From Streptomyces himalayensis subsp. himalayensis (GTDB lineage: Bacteria > Actinomycetota > Actinomycetes > Streptomycetales > Streptomycetaceae): 64,000 bases of DNA. Shown one piece after another: positions 51,434-60,300 of this stretch. Location of the stretch: positions 1 to 64,000 of the forward strand of contig NZ_JACEHE010000023.1 of the NCBI RefSeq assembly GCF_013778455.1, in the 5' to 3' direction. Under the pieces are notes generated by a model. It was not told the DNA's origin. It did no database searches and worked only from the letters and a program-made list of their open reading frames with translations. The position numbers were made by a program, and so were the translations under genes. How positions within the stretch are numbered: the stretch's first letter is position 1; every line of letters begins with the position of its first letter.

Positions 51434-51462
51434 AGGCAAGGCACGCCGGGCGTGCCTTGCCT
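51434..51462. terminator. Terminator at the end of the sepF-like gene
   Basis: AGGCAAGGCACG (51434-51445) pairs perfectly with CGTGCCTTGCCT (51451-51462), loop CCGGG. It abuts the stop codon of the minus-strand sepF-like gene. Confidence 0.8.
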
Positions 51463-51905
51463 CAGCTCTGGTTGAAGAAACCATCCTCCGGGCGGCCGGC
51501 CGCCTCGCTGACGATCTGCGTGTGCGCGGGGGTGAGCAGGAAGACGCGATGTGCGACGCGGTCGATCGAGCCGCGCAGGCCGAAGATCAGCCCGGCCGCG
51601 AAGTCCACGATGCGCTTGGCGTCGCCGGGCTCCATGGCCGTGAGGTTGACGATGACCGGGACGCCCTCCCGGAACAGCTCGCCGATGGTACGGGCGTCAC
51701 GGAAGTTGTCCGGCGTGATCGTGCCGATCCGGCGGCCCTTCTCCTCGGCCTCCTCCGTCGCCACCTTCACGCGAGGATCGGTCACCCAGACGTCTCCGGG
51801 CTCGTGGCCCTCGGCCGAGTCGTCGTCATAGCCGTCGTAGTAACGCTCGTCATTGTTGTCGTCGACGAGGCCAAGCCAGGCACTCGCCTTGCGCACCGAT
51901 CCCAT
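51462..51905 (-). CDS. SepF-like cell-division protein
   Basis: Predicted 147 aa, ATG 51905. It begins MGSVRKASAWLGLVDDNNDE, a short amphipathic membrane-targeting helix, then an acidic linker. The C-terminal SepF fold (about 65-140) contains TITPDNFRDARTIGELFREG, VPVIVNLTAMEPGDAKRIVD and FAAGLIFGLRGSIDRVAHRV. Canonical SepF anchors FtsZ; this locus, beside the DUF5685 gene and far from ftsZ, corresponds by position and length to the SepF-like paralogue SflA of S. coelicolor, which I recall prevents ectopic branching. The paralogue assignment is from memory of gene order. Confidence 0.88.
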   Translation of the reverse strand: MGSVRKASAWLGLVDDNNDERYYDGYDDDSAEGHEPGDVWVTDPRVKVATEEAEEKGRRIGTITPDNFRDARTIGELFREGVPVIVNLTAMEPGDAKRIVDFAAGLIFGLRGSIDRVAHRVFLLTPAHTQIVSEAAGRPEDGFFNQS

Positions 51906-52207
51906 GGACGCCTCCTCTCACAGCGGTCTTCACAGCGGTCGTTCTGTGTGCCGCACCCCTATGGTCGTCCATGATGCTGACTGTGCGCCAAGGGGATAGT
52001 CGCCGCGCGGGTTTTTCGTGACGGTTCTGGTGCACAGCAAACCCGTTGGTGACCTTGATTCCCAAGGGTCTTGCTGTGTAAGGCTGCTGACTGAGAGTGA
52101 AATAATATTCTTCTCGGCGTATGGGTGACGGTCGGAGCGTCCGGGTGAACGACGCAGTTCGGTAGGCTGCGGCGAATCAGCTCGTACGGCTCACGGGGGG
52201 ACCGTTC
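51906..52207. other. Divergent promoter region, sepF-like and DUF5685 genes
   Basis: These 302 bp contain an AT-rich patch (GAAATAATATTCTTCTCGG near 52099-52117) unusual for the window, likely promoter DNA for one or both divergent genes. No operator is recognised. Confidence 0.5.
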
Positions 52208-53383
52208 GTGTTCGGCATAGTCAGGCCCTGCGCACATCGTCTCGGTGAGGGACTGAAGACGCAGTGGATGGCGCATCTGTGCGGGCTGTGTCTCGCGCTG
52301 CGCGGTGATCACGGGCAGTTCGCCAGAGTCGTCACGAACTACGACGGCCTGCTCATCTCGGTCCTGACGGAGGCTCAGGCCGGGCGCACCACGGGATGGC
52401 GGCGAACGGCCGGCCCGTGTCCGCTGCGCGGCATGCGTACCGCCTCCGTCGCGCAGGGGGAGGGCGCCCGCCTTGCCGCGGCCGTCTCGCTGGTGCTCGC
52501 CTCGGCCAAGGTGCGCGATCACGTTGCCGACGGGGACGGGCTGTTGGCGCGGAGGCCGATGGCGGCCGCCGCGCAGCGCGTCGCCGCGAACTGGGGGCGG
52601 GCCGGGCAGCGCACCGGCGCCGAGGTCGGCTTCGACACGGCGGTCCTCGTCGACGCCGTCGACCGGCAGACCGGGATCGAGGCCCTCGCAGGGCCCGGCA
52701 CGCCCATGTTGACGGTCACCGAACCGACCGAGACCGCCACCGCGGCGGCCTTCGCGCACACCGCCGTTCTCGCCGGCCGGCCGGGCAACGCAGAGCCGCT
52801 CGCCGAGGCCGGCCGGCTCTTCGGCCGGCTCGCTCATCTGCTGGACGCCGTCGAGGACAGGGAAGCTGACGCCGCGTCGGGTGCCTGGAATCCCCTGACC
52901 GCCACCGGCACGGATCTCGCCGAGGCGCGCCGCCTCGCCGACGACGCCCTGCACGGCATACGGCTCGCCCTGCGTGAAGTCGACTTCACGAATGGCAGGC
53001 TGGCGCATGTGCTGCTCGCCCATGAGCTGCGACTCTCCGTGGACCGGGCCTTCGGTACGAGCAGCTGCTCGCACCAGGCAGAGGCGTACGGGCCACCACC
53101 CGGCGGACCGTACGCCCCCAGTGGGCCGGGCGGCCCGCCGCTTCCTCCCGAGCCCCCGCACCGCAACCGGCGAGGCCTGATCACCGGGTGCCTGGTGTGG
53201 GCGGGTCTGGCCTGCACGTGCCAGATGTGCTGCGGAACGTACGAGGATCCCTGGACCAGGGAACCCAAGGGCGGGCTCTGCAGCCAGTGCGACGGCAACT
53301 GCAGCGGGTGCGGCGACTGCTGCAACTGTTGTGACTGCTGCGGCAACTGCTGCGACGGCTGCGACTGCGGCTGCGACTGCTGA
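52208..53383 (+). CDS. DUF5685 family protein with cysteine-rich tail
   Basis: Predicted 391 aa, GTG 52208. The N-terminal core carries well-placed metal-ligand-like residues: MFGIVRPCAHRLG and WMAHLCGLCLALRGDHG. A mostly helical domain of about 290 residues follows. After a Pro/Gly linker, the last 65 residues hold about 21 cysteines in CC, CxC and CxxC spacing (GDCCNCCDCCGNCCDGC). The tail suggests metal or iron-sulfur binding, or disulfide cross-linking. The same frame continues beyond the TGA with DCGCDC before another TGA (53402-53404). Function is unknown. Confidence 0.8.
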   Translation: MFGIVRPCAHRLGEGLKTQWMAHLCGLCLALRGDHGQFARVVTNYDGLLISVLTEAQAGRTTGWRRTAGPCPLRGMRTASVAQGEGARLAAAVSLVLASAKVRDHVADGDGLLARRPMAAAAQRVAANWGRAGQRTGAEVGFDTAVLVDAVDRQTGIEALAGPGTPMLTVTEPTETATAAAFAHTAVLAGRPGNAEPLAEAGRLFGRLAHLLDAVEDREADAASGAWNPLTATGTDLAEARRLADDALHGIRLALREVDFTNGRLAHVLLAHELRLSVDRAFGTSSCSHQAEAYGPPPGGPYAPSGPGGPPLPPEPPHRNRRGLITGCLVWAGLACTCQMCCGTYEDPWTREPKGGLCSQCDGNCSGCGDCCNCCDCCGNCCDGCDCGCDC

Positions 53384-53470
53384 GACTGCGGGTGCGACTG
53401 CTGACGTCGGCCCGGCGCGACGTCGCGGTCGATTCTCGGCTGCACGCACCCGCAGTAAAGGGCTGAAAAC

Positions 53471-54310
53471 ATGTCGGACATGAGTACTGACGCACAGCAG
53501 GAGTTCGCGCCGGACGCCGTCGGCGCGGCTCTGCGGGACTGGAAGCTCTGGCGCGACCGGCGCACGGAGTCCGTGACGGCGCCCTACGGGCCGCTCTCAC
53601 TCACCGGCACGTACTGGCTCGCGGACCATGCGGAAGGTCGAATTCCGGCCATCCCCGGTCACTGGACCGTATCCCCGCAGGGCGACGCGGTCGTCCTGAC
53701 AGCGACCGAGGGTGACGGCCTCACCCTCGACGGAGACTCCTTCGCCGGAGAGGTACGGCTCACCGCGGACGGCGGTCCCGCGGCCGACGCGAGGGTCGGG
53801 CGCGGCGAACGCCGGCTCGTCGTGATCGTGCGCGAAGGGCTGTGGGCCGTACGCGACTTCGACCCGGGCGCACAGGCGCGGCGTGACTTCCACGGCATCG
53901 AGGTCACCGAGTACGACGAGCGCTGGTCGGTGCCGGGGCACTTCACCCCGTACGGAGAGAGCCGCACCGTCCTGGTGACGAACGCCGACGGGCGGCGGCG
54001 CGGCCTCGGGCTCGGCGGGATCCTGGCCTTCGACCTCGACGGACAGGACCACACCCTCCAGGTGGCGGTCGAGGAGGACGGCTCGCTGTGGGCGGTGTTC
54101 TCCGACTCCACCAGCGGTAGCGGAAGCTACCGCTTCCGGTTCCTGCGGCCGACGGCCCCCGACCCCGACGGTCGTACGACCGTGGACTTCAACCGGTCGC
54201 TGCTTCCGCCCTGCGCCTTCGCCGACCACTTCGTGTGCCCCTTCCCGCCGCCCGGCAACGCGCTGGATGCCGCGATCGAAGCGGGGGAGCGGCGGCTCGC
54301 CGGCGGCTGA
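53471..54310 (+). CDS. DUF1684 domain protein
   Basis: Predicted 279 aa, ATG 53471 (ATG 53480 is equally possible). The DUF1684 pattern is seen in LRDWKLWRDRRTESVTAPYG, SLTGTYWLADHAEGRIPA and the C-terminal TTVDFNRSLLPPCAFADHFV then CPFPPPGN. The protein is beta-rich and soluble, without signal peptide. Members have no established activity. It is 87 bp downstream of the DUF5685 gene and may share its transcript. Confidence 0.85.
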   Translation: MSDMSTDAQQEFAPDAVGAALRDWKLWRDRRTESVTAPYGPLSLTGTYWLADHAEGRIPAIPGHWTVSPQGDAVVLTATEGDGLTLDGDSFAGEVRLTADGGPAADARVGRGERRLVVIVREGLWAVRDFDPGAQARRDFHGIEVTEYDERWSVPGHFTPYGESRTVLVTNADGRRRGLGLGGILAFDLDGQDHTLQVAVEEDGSLWAVFSDSTSGSGSYRFRFLRPTAPDPDGRTTVDFNRSLLPPCAFADHFVCPFPPPGNALDAAIEAGERRLAGG

Positions 54311-54671
54311 AAGGCGTGCTTCTGGCCGTGTGGAACCCGGTCGGGTGACGCCCAATCAGGCACGGTCACTCCTTCGAGCGAAACTCGATCGGGCGGGAAC
54401 CCTTTCGGCCGCCCGTACGTCAGAACCGTTGCCGATGACCAAGCCCCGGTGGCCTGTTGCAGGAACGCAGAGCTACCGGGGCCGGTTGACGTGTATGCGC
54501 AGACGGCCGAAAGGCGCCCTTGTGCCGGGCAGTCCTCGCGCCGAATACTCCCGAGCAGCGCTTGTCAGGGGCACGGCTTGTCCGGAATCCGGAACAGCCG
54601 GGCTCTTTGGCTGCGCCTCACGGGCCCCGACCCCACAGGGGCCCCCGACTTCCCCTCGGGAGGAACGACCA
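54311..54671. other. Upstream region of the first streptogrisin gene
   Basis: These 361 bp lack a credible gene. TTGACG at 54486-54491 is a possible -35 without a matched -10. No AdpA-type site is clear by eye. Confidence 0.45.
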
Positions 54672-55574
54672 GTGAGGATCAAGCGCACCACCCCCCGCAG
54701 CGGTATTGCGAGACGGACGCGGCTGATCGCCGTGGCCACCGGACTCGTGGCCGTGGCAGGCTTCGCCGTACCCACCGCGAACGCGGGCGAAGTCCAGACC
54801 TACAGCGCGTCCCAACTCACCAAGGCGGGCGACTCGGTGCTCAAGGCCGATGTGCCGGGCACCGCCTGGGCGGTCGACCAGAAGACGAAGCGTCTTGTCG
54901 TCACGGTCGACAGCACGGTCTCCCAGGCAGAGATCGCGAAGATCAAGGAGACGGCGGGCAGCACCGCCGGCGCCATCCAGATCAAGCGCACCCCGGGCAA
55001 GTTCAACAAGCTGATCTCCGGCGGCGACGCAGTCTATGCGAGTAGCTGGCGCTGCTCCCTCGGCTTCAACGTGCGCAGCGGCAGCACCTACTACTTCCTG
55101 ACCGCCGGTCACTGCACCGACGGCGCCGGCACCTGGTACTCCAACTCCGGCCGAACGACGGTCCTGGGCCCGACCGCCGGATCCAGCTTCCCGGGCAACG
55201 ACTACGGCATCGTGCGGTACACCAACACCTCGATCGCCAAGTCGGGCACCGTCGGCAGCGTCGACATCACCAGTGCCGCCACCCCGAGCGTCGGCACGAC
55301 CGTCTACCGCCGCGGCTCCACCACCGGCACCCACAGCGGCCGCGTCACCGCCCTCAACGCGACCGTCAACTACGGCGGTGGCGACATCGTCTACGGCATG
55401 ATCCAGACCACGGTCTGCGCCGAGCCCGGCGACTCCGGCGGCCCGCTCTACTCGAACAGCGGCATCGCCTACGGCCTGACCTCCGGCGGCAGTGGCAACT
55501 GCTCCTCCGGCGGCACGACCTTCTTCCAGCCCGTCACCGAGGCACTGAGCGCATACGGAGTCAGCGTCTACTGA
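54672..55574 (+). CDS. sprB: Streptogrisin B-type secreted serine protease (S1E)
   Basis: Predicted 300 aa from GTG 54672, with GGGAGGA upstream. A signal peptide (ARRTRLIAVATGLVAVAGFA, cleavage near ANA-GE at 38) is followed by a propeptide of about 76 residues that acts as intramolecular chaperone and inhibitor. Mature enzyme starts at Ile115 (ISGGDAVYASSWRCSLGFNV), 186 residues. The catalytic triad is His in FLTAGHC, Asp in GNDYGIV and Ser in EPGDSGGPL; paired cysteines are conserved. It closely matches S. griseus protease B, with chymotrypsin-like specificity. Self-cleavage after Leu114 releases it outside the cell. Confidence 0.95.
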   Translation: MRIKRTTPRSGIARRTRLIAVATGLVAVAGFAVPTANAGEVQTYSASQLTKAGDSVLKADVPGTAWAVDQKTKRLVVTVDSTVSQAEIAKIKETAGSTAGAIQIKRTPGKFNKLISGGDAVYASSWRCSLGFNVRSGSTYYFLTAGHCTDGAGTWYSNSGRTTVLGPTAGSSFPGNDYGIVRYTNTSIAKSGTVGSVDITSAATPSVGTTVYRRGSTTGTHSGRVTALNATVNYGGGDIVYGMIQTTVCAEPGDSGGPLYSNSGIAYGLTSGGSGNCSSGGTTFFQPVTEALSAYGVSVY

Positions 55575-56048
55575 CCCGCGCACCGGCGACACGTAACGAC
55601 ACGCACGCGCGCGTACCACAACGCACCACCGGAAGACCTGCAGCCAGCAGCAGGAGAGCCCCCGTACGGAACTGCCGTGCGGGGGCTCGCCCTTGTCCGT
55701 ACCGCGGAGGTGCGACAACAGCGGAATCCGGACAGGACTAGTCCTCACACGCTGCCCACCCGACGCTTGCACGCGGTGTTTGCACCGGGAACCGACGCGG
55801 CGCGGAGGTGCCGCGATCAGCGGCGCTCCCCTCATACGGGCGGCGCTCAACGCGCGTGGACCGGGGGCCGCTTGCTGTGCGCGCGTCCAGAAGTCGACCT
55901 TGTGTGTTACCCGACGGCCTCGGAATAGTGGGCGTCACGATTGGCATGGACGCGGCTTTTTGGTGTCTGCCGGGTCCATGCCCGTACGCCTTCCGGTCCC
56001 GCGCGTCCCCACGGCAACCGGGACCCACCCCCCACAGGAGGACGTGAG
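55575..56048. other. Gap between the two streptogrisin genes
   Basis: These 474 bp hold a terminator (55656-55688) and the promoter region of the second protease. TTGTGT (55900-55905) with AATAGT (55924-55929), 18 bp apart, is a tentative promoter. No gene is seen. Confidence 0.5.
55656..55688 (+). terminator. Terminator of the first streptogrisin gene
   Basis: GAGCCCCCGTACGG (55656-55669) pairs with CCGTGCGGGGGCTC (55675-55688) with one G-T wobble, loop AACTG. Confidence 0.85.
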
Positions 56049-57131
56049 TTGAAGCACCGACGCATACCCAGGCGGCGTGCCGCCGTGGCAGGTGCGGGCA
56101 TCGCCGCACTGGTCGCCGCGGGCGTCACCTTCCAGACCGCGAACGCGAGCACGGACACCCCCACTCTCACCCCGGAAACCCTCTCGGTGGCGACGGCCGG
56201 AAAGCTCGCCTCGTCGCTCACCGAGGAGCTCGGCGCCGACGCGGCGGGCACGTACTACGACGCGAAGGCCAAGCACCTCGTCGTGAACGTCCTCGACGAG
56301 GACGCGGCGGGGACCGCCGAGGCGGCCGGCGCCGTGGCGAGAATCGTCCAGAACTCCCTGGCCGAGCTGAAGAACGCCCGGACCACACTGAAGGACAAGG
56401 CGACCATCCCCGGCACCGCCTGGGCGGTCGACCCGGCGTCCAACAAGGTCGTCGTCACGGCGGACCGCACGGTCGAGGGCGCGGAGCTGGACAAGCTGAC
56501 CGAGGTCGTCGAGAGCCTGGGCGGCACGGCCGAACTCAAGCGCACCAAGGGCGAGTTCAAGCCCTTCATCGCCGGCGGCGACGCGATCACCGGAGGCGGC
56601 GGCCGCTGCTCGCTCGGCTTCAACGTGGTCAAGGGCGGGGAGCCGTACTTCCTGACCGCCGGGCACTGCACCGAGTCGATCTCCACCTGGTCGGACTCGG
56701 ACGGCAACGTGATCGGTGAGAACGAGGGCTCCAGCTTCCCGGACAACGACTACGGCCTGGTCAAGTACACCGCCGACGTCGACCACCCCAGCGAGGTCAA
56801 CCTCTACGACGGCAGCGCACAGGAGATCACCGGGGCAGGTGAGGCGACCGTCGGCATGCAGGTGACGCGCAGCGGCTCCACGACCCAGGTGCACGACGGC
56901 GAGGTCACGGGGCTCGACGCGACCGTGAACTACGGCAACGGCGACATCGTCAACGGGCTCATCCAGACCACGGTCTGCGCCGAGCCCGGCGACTCCGGCG
57001 GCTCGCTGTTCTCCGGCAGCACCGCGATCGGCCTCACCTCGGGCGGCAGCGGCGACTGCACCTCGGGCGGCGAGACGTTCTTCCAGCCGGTCACGGAGGC
57101 GCTGAGCGCGTACGGGGCCGAGATCGGCTGA
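56049..57131 (+). CDS. sprD: Streptogrisin D-type secreted serine protease (S1E)
   Basis: Predicted 360 aa from TTG 56049, supported by AGGAGGA at 56036-56042. A basic N-terminus and signal peptide end near residue 33 (ANA-ST). The propeptide is long (about 140 residues), nearly twice that of its neighbour. The mature domain starts at Ile174 (IAGGDAITGGGGRCSLGFNV), 187 residues, with the triad in YFLTAGHC, DNDYGLV and EPGDSGGSL. Segments NLYDGSAQEIT and GSTTQVHDGEVTGLD match S. griseus protease D. The two genes share their 3' halves strongly and are probable tandem paralogues. Confidence 0.93.
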   Translation: MKHRRIPRRRAAVAGAGIAALVAAGVTFQTANASTDTPTLTPETLSVATAGKLASSLTEELGADAAGTYYDAKAKHLVVNVLDEDAAGTAEAAGAVARIVQNSLAELKNARTTLKDKATIPGTAWAVDPASNKVVVTADRTVEGAELDKLTEVVESLGGTAELKRTKGEFKPFIAGGDAITGGGGRCSLGFNVVKGGEPYFLTAGHCTESISTWSDSDGNVIGENEGSSFPDNDYGLVKYTADVDHPSEVNLYDGSAQEITGAGEATVGMQVTRSGSTTQVHDGEVTGLDATVNYGNGDIVNGLIQTTVCAEPGDSGGSLFSGSTAIGLTSGGSGDCTSGGETFFQPVTEALSAYGAEIG

Positions 57132-57178
57132 CGGCGCGGACGGTCCCCCCGCGAAGTCGTGAGGGGCCGCGGAACGAG

Positions 57179-57211
57179 GGCCGGCCCGCCGTTGTGGCGG
57201 GTCGGCCTGTT
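57179..57211 (+). terminator. Terminator of the second streptogrisin gene
   Basis: GGCCGGCCCGCC (57179-57190) pairs with GGCGGGTCGGCC (57196-57207) with one wobble, followed by TGTTT. Confidence 0.8.
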
Positions 57212-57369
57212 TCGTCTGCCCGAGCCTCGCCTGCCGGGGCGCGGATGCCCTTCGCCTCTTCTGCACGGGCCGCGCCCGCCCGAGCCCGCGCGTCGCCTCG
57301 TACGCCTGTTCGAAAATGGTCTATGGTGGAGCTGGGGGTGGCGAGAGCAAGTGTGATCAGGAGGTGCGT

Positions 57370-60300
57370 GTGCCAGCGTTCACGCATCTGCACACCGTTT
57401 CGGGGTTCTCCGTGCGGTACGGAGCCTCGCACCCGGAGCGGCTGGCCGAGCGCGCCGCCGAGCGGGGCATGGACGCCCTCGCGCTCACCGACCGGGACAC
57501 CGTGGCGGGCGCTGTCCGCTTCGCCAAGGCGTGTGCGCGGGCTGGAGTGCGGCCGCTGTTCGGAGCGGAGCTCGCGGTCGCCGCGCCCGCACCGCGCCGG
57601 CAGGGGCGCGCTCACGCACGTACCCCTGTCCGCGGAGGTGCCTTCATCGACGAGTCGACACCCCGCGTCACCTACCTCGCCCGGGACGGCGCCCGGGGGT
57701 GGGCCGCCCTGTGCAGCCTGATCACCGCCGCACACAACGCAGAGGGCCGCCGCATTCCCGAGGACCGCCCGGTCCTGCCGTGGCAGGAGAACCACGGCGA
57801 AGGGCTGACCGTGCTGCTCGGCCCCGCATCGGACGTGGGGCTCGCGCTCGCCGCGGGCCGCCCGGACCGGGCCGCCGCGCTGCTCGCCCCCTGGCGTGAG
57901 ATCTACGGCGACGCGCTGCGCCTGGAAGCCGTCCACCACGGCCGGGAGGGTGCGGGCCCCGGTTCCCTCCGGCTCGCCGCCCGCACTGTCGGCTTCGCCG
58001 CCGAACAGGGCGTTCGTCCCGTGCTGAGCAACGACGTCCGCTATGCCGACCCGGGTCTCGGCCCGGTCGCCGACGTCCTCGACGCGGCCCGCCGCCTCGT
58101 CCCCATCGATCCCCGCAAGGAGCTGGACGGCGGCGAGCGCTGGCTCAAGGGCGCCGACGACATGCTGCACATCGCCGAGCGGATCGTGGAGGCCGCGGGC
58201 TACCGCCGCGACACCGCGTACCGCCTGTTCGAACAGACGCAGGCCACCGCCGCCGAATGCCTCGTCGACCCCGAGGACGACCTCGGGATCGGCTCCGTCC
58301 ACTTCCCCGAGCCGCATCTCGTCGGCGCCGGGCGGCGGAGCGCGCAGCGCGTGCTGGCGTCGCGCGCGGCGGCGGGCATGGTGTTGCGCGGCTACGATCG
58401 CCGCCCCGACGCCCGGGTGTACTGGGAGCGGATGCACCACGAGCTGGACATCATCGCCCACCATCACTTCGCCACGTACTTCCTCACGGTGGCCGGGGTC
58501 GTCGACGACATCCGGAGGATGGGCATCCGGGTGGCCGCGCGCGGCTCGGGTGCCGGGTCCCTCGTCAACCACCTGCTCGGCATCGCGCATGCCGACCCGG
58601 TGGAGCAGGGCCTGCTGATGGAGCGCTTCCTGTCCAAGAAACGGATCGCGCTGCCCGATATCGACATCGACGTGGAGTCCGCACGCCGGCTGGAGGTCTA
58701 CCGCGCGATCATCGACCGGTTCGGCAGCGAGCGCGTCGCGACCGTCGCCATGCCGGAGACGTACCGGGTGCGGCACGCCATCCGCGACGTGGGCGCCGCC
58801 CTGTCCATGGACCCGGCGGACATCGACCGGATCGCCAAGTCCTTTCCGCACATCCGCGCGCGCGACGCCCGGGCAGCCATGGACGAGCTGCCCGAGCTGC
58901 GTGAGGTGGCGGGGGAGCGGGAGCAGCACGGCCGCCTGTGGGAGCTGGTCGAGGCACTCGACGCGCTGCCGCGCGGGGTCGCCATGCACCCGTGCGGCGT
59001 GCTGCTCTCGGACGCCTCGCTGCTGTCCCGTACGCCCACCATGCCCACCAGCGGCGAGGGCTTCCCCATGTCGCAGTTCGACAAGGACGACGTCGAGGAC
59101 CTCGGGCTGCTCAAGCTGGACGTGCTGGGCGTGCGGATGCAGTCGGCGATGGCGCACGCGGTCGCCGAGGTCGAGCGGGTCACGGGTGTCCATGTCGACA
59201 TCGACGCCGTGCCCGAGGGTGATCCATCGACGTATCGACTCATCCGCTCCACCGAGACGCTGGGCTGCTTCCAGATCGAGTCGCCGGGCCAGCGCGACCT
59301 GATCGGGCGGCTGCAGCCGGAGACCTTCCACGACCTCGTCGTCGACATATCGCTCTTCCGGCCGGGCCCTGTCGCGGCCGACATGGTGCGGCCGTTCATC
59401 GCGGCGCGGCACGGCCGGGCGCCGGTCCGCTATCCGCACCCGGATCTGGAGGAGCCGCTCAAGGAGACCTACGGAGTCGTGGTCTTCCACGAGCAGATCA
59501 TCGAGATCCTGCGCATCATGACCGGCTGCGGGCGCGACGAGGCGGACCAGGTGCGCCGCGCGCTGTCCGACGTCGAGTCGCAGGGACGGGTCCGCGCCTG
59601 GTTCGCGCAGGAGGCGGCGGCGAAGGGGTACGACGCCGAGACCACCGCCCGGACGTGGGAGATCGTGGAGGCTTTCGGGTCGTACGGCTTCTGCAAGGCG
59701 CATGCGGTCGCCTTCGCCGTGCCGACGTATCAGTCGGCGTGGCTGAAGGCCCATCATCCGGCCGCGTTCTACGCGGGGTTGCTCACCCATGATCCGGGGA
59801 TGTACCCGAAGCGGCTGCTGCTCGCGGACGCTCGGCGGCAGGGGGTGCCGATCCTGCCGCTGGATGTGAACCGGTCCGGGGTCGATCATCGGATCGAACT
59901 GGTGTCTGGTTCCGGGGATTCCCAGGGCCGTTCCGGGGGTTCCCAGGGTCCTCGTGACGGTGATGGCCGCGGCCGGTGGGGGCTTCGGCTCGCCCTCTCC
60001 GACGTACACGGCATCAGCAAGGCCGAGGCGCAGCGGATCGCCGACGGGCAGCCCTACTCCTCGCTGCTCGACTTCTGGGAGCGGGCCAGGCCCAGCAGGC
60101 CGGTCGCTGGGCGGCTCGCACAGGTAGGCGCGCTGGACGAGTTCGGCGCCAACCGCCGGGATCTGCAGCTGCACCTGTCCGAACTGCACCGCGGCGCGCA
60201 CGCCTCGGGCACCTCCCAGCTGCCCCTCGCCGGCGGGCGGAAGACCGCCCCGGCCGGGCTGCCCGACCTGAGCGCCGCCGAGCGGCTCAGCGCCGAGCTC

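Larger units (their letters stand above)
51048..51461. other. Convergent intergenic region after MFS gene
   Basis: No gene is seen in these 414 bp. They hold two palindromic repeats (51081-51115 and 51295-51331) and the terminator hairpin at 51434-51462. Confidence 0.55.

Noticed and set aside
53381..53383. Selenocysteine at the TGA of the DUF5685 gene
   Set aside because: No convincing SECIS-like hairpin follows and the repeat context explains the sequence by a Cys-to-stop change. Kept only as a readthrough question.
57296..57330. LexA/SOS box upstream of dnaE2
   Set aside because: Only one half-site (GTTCGA) is present. The full TCGAAC-N4-GTTCGA pattern is not seen.
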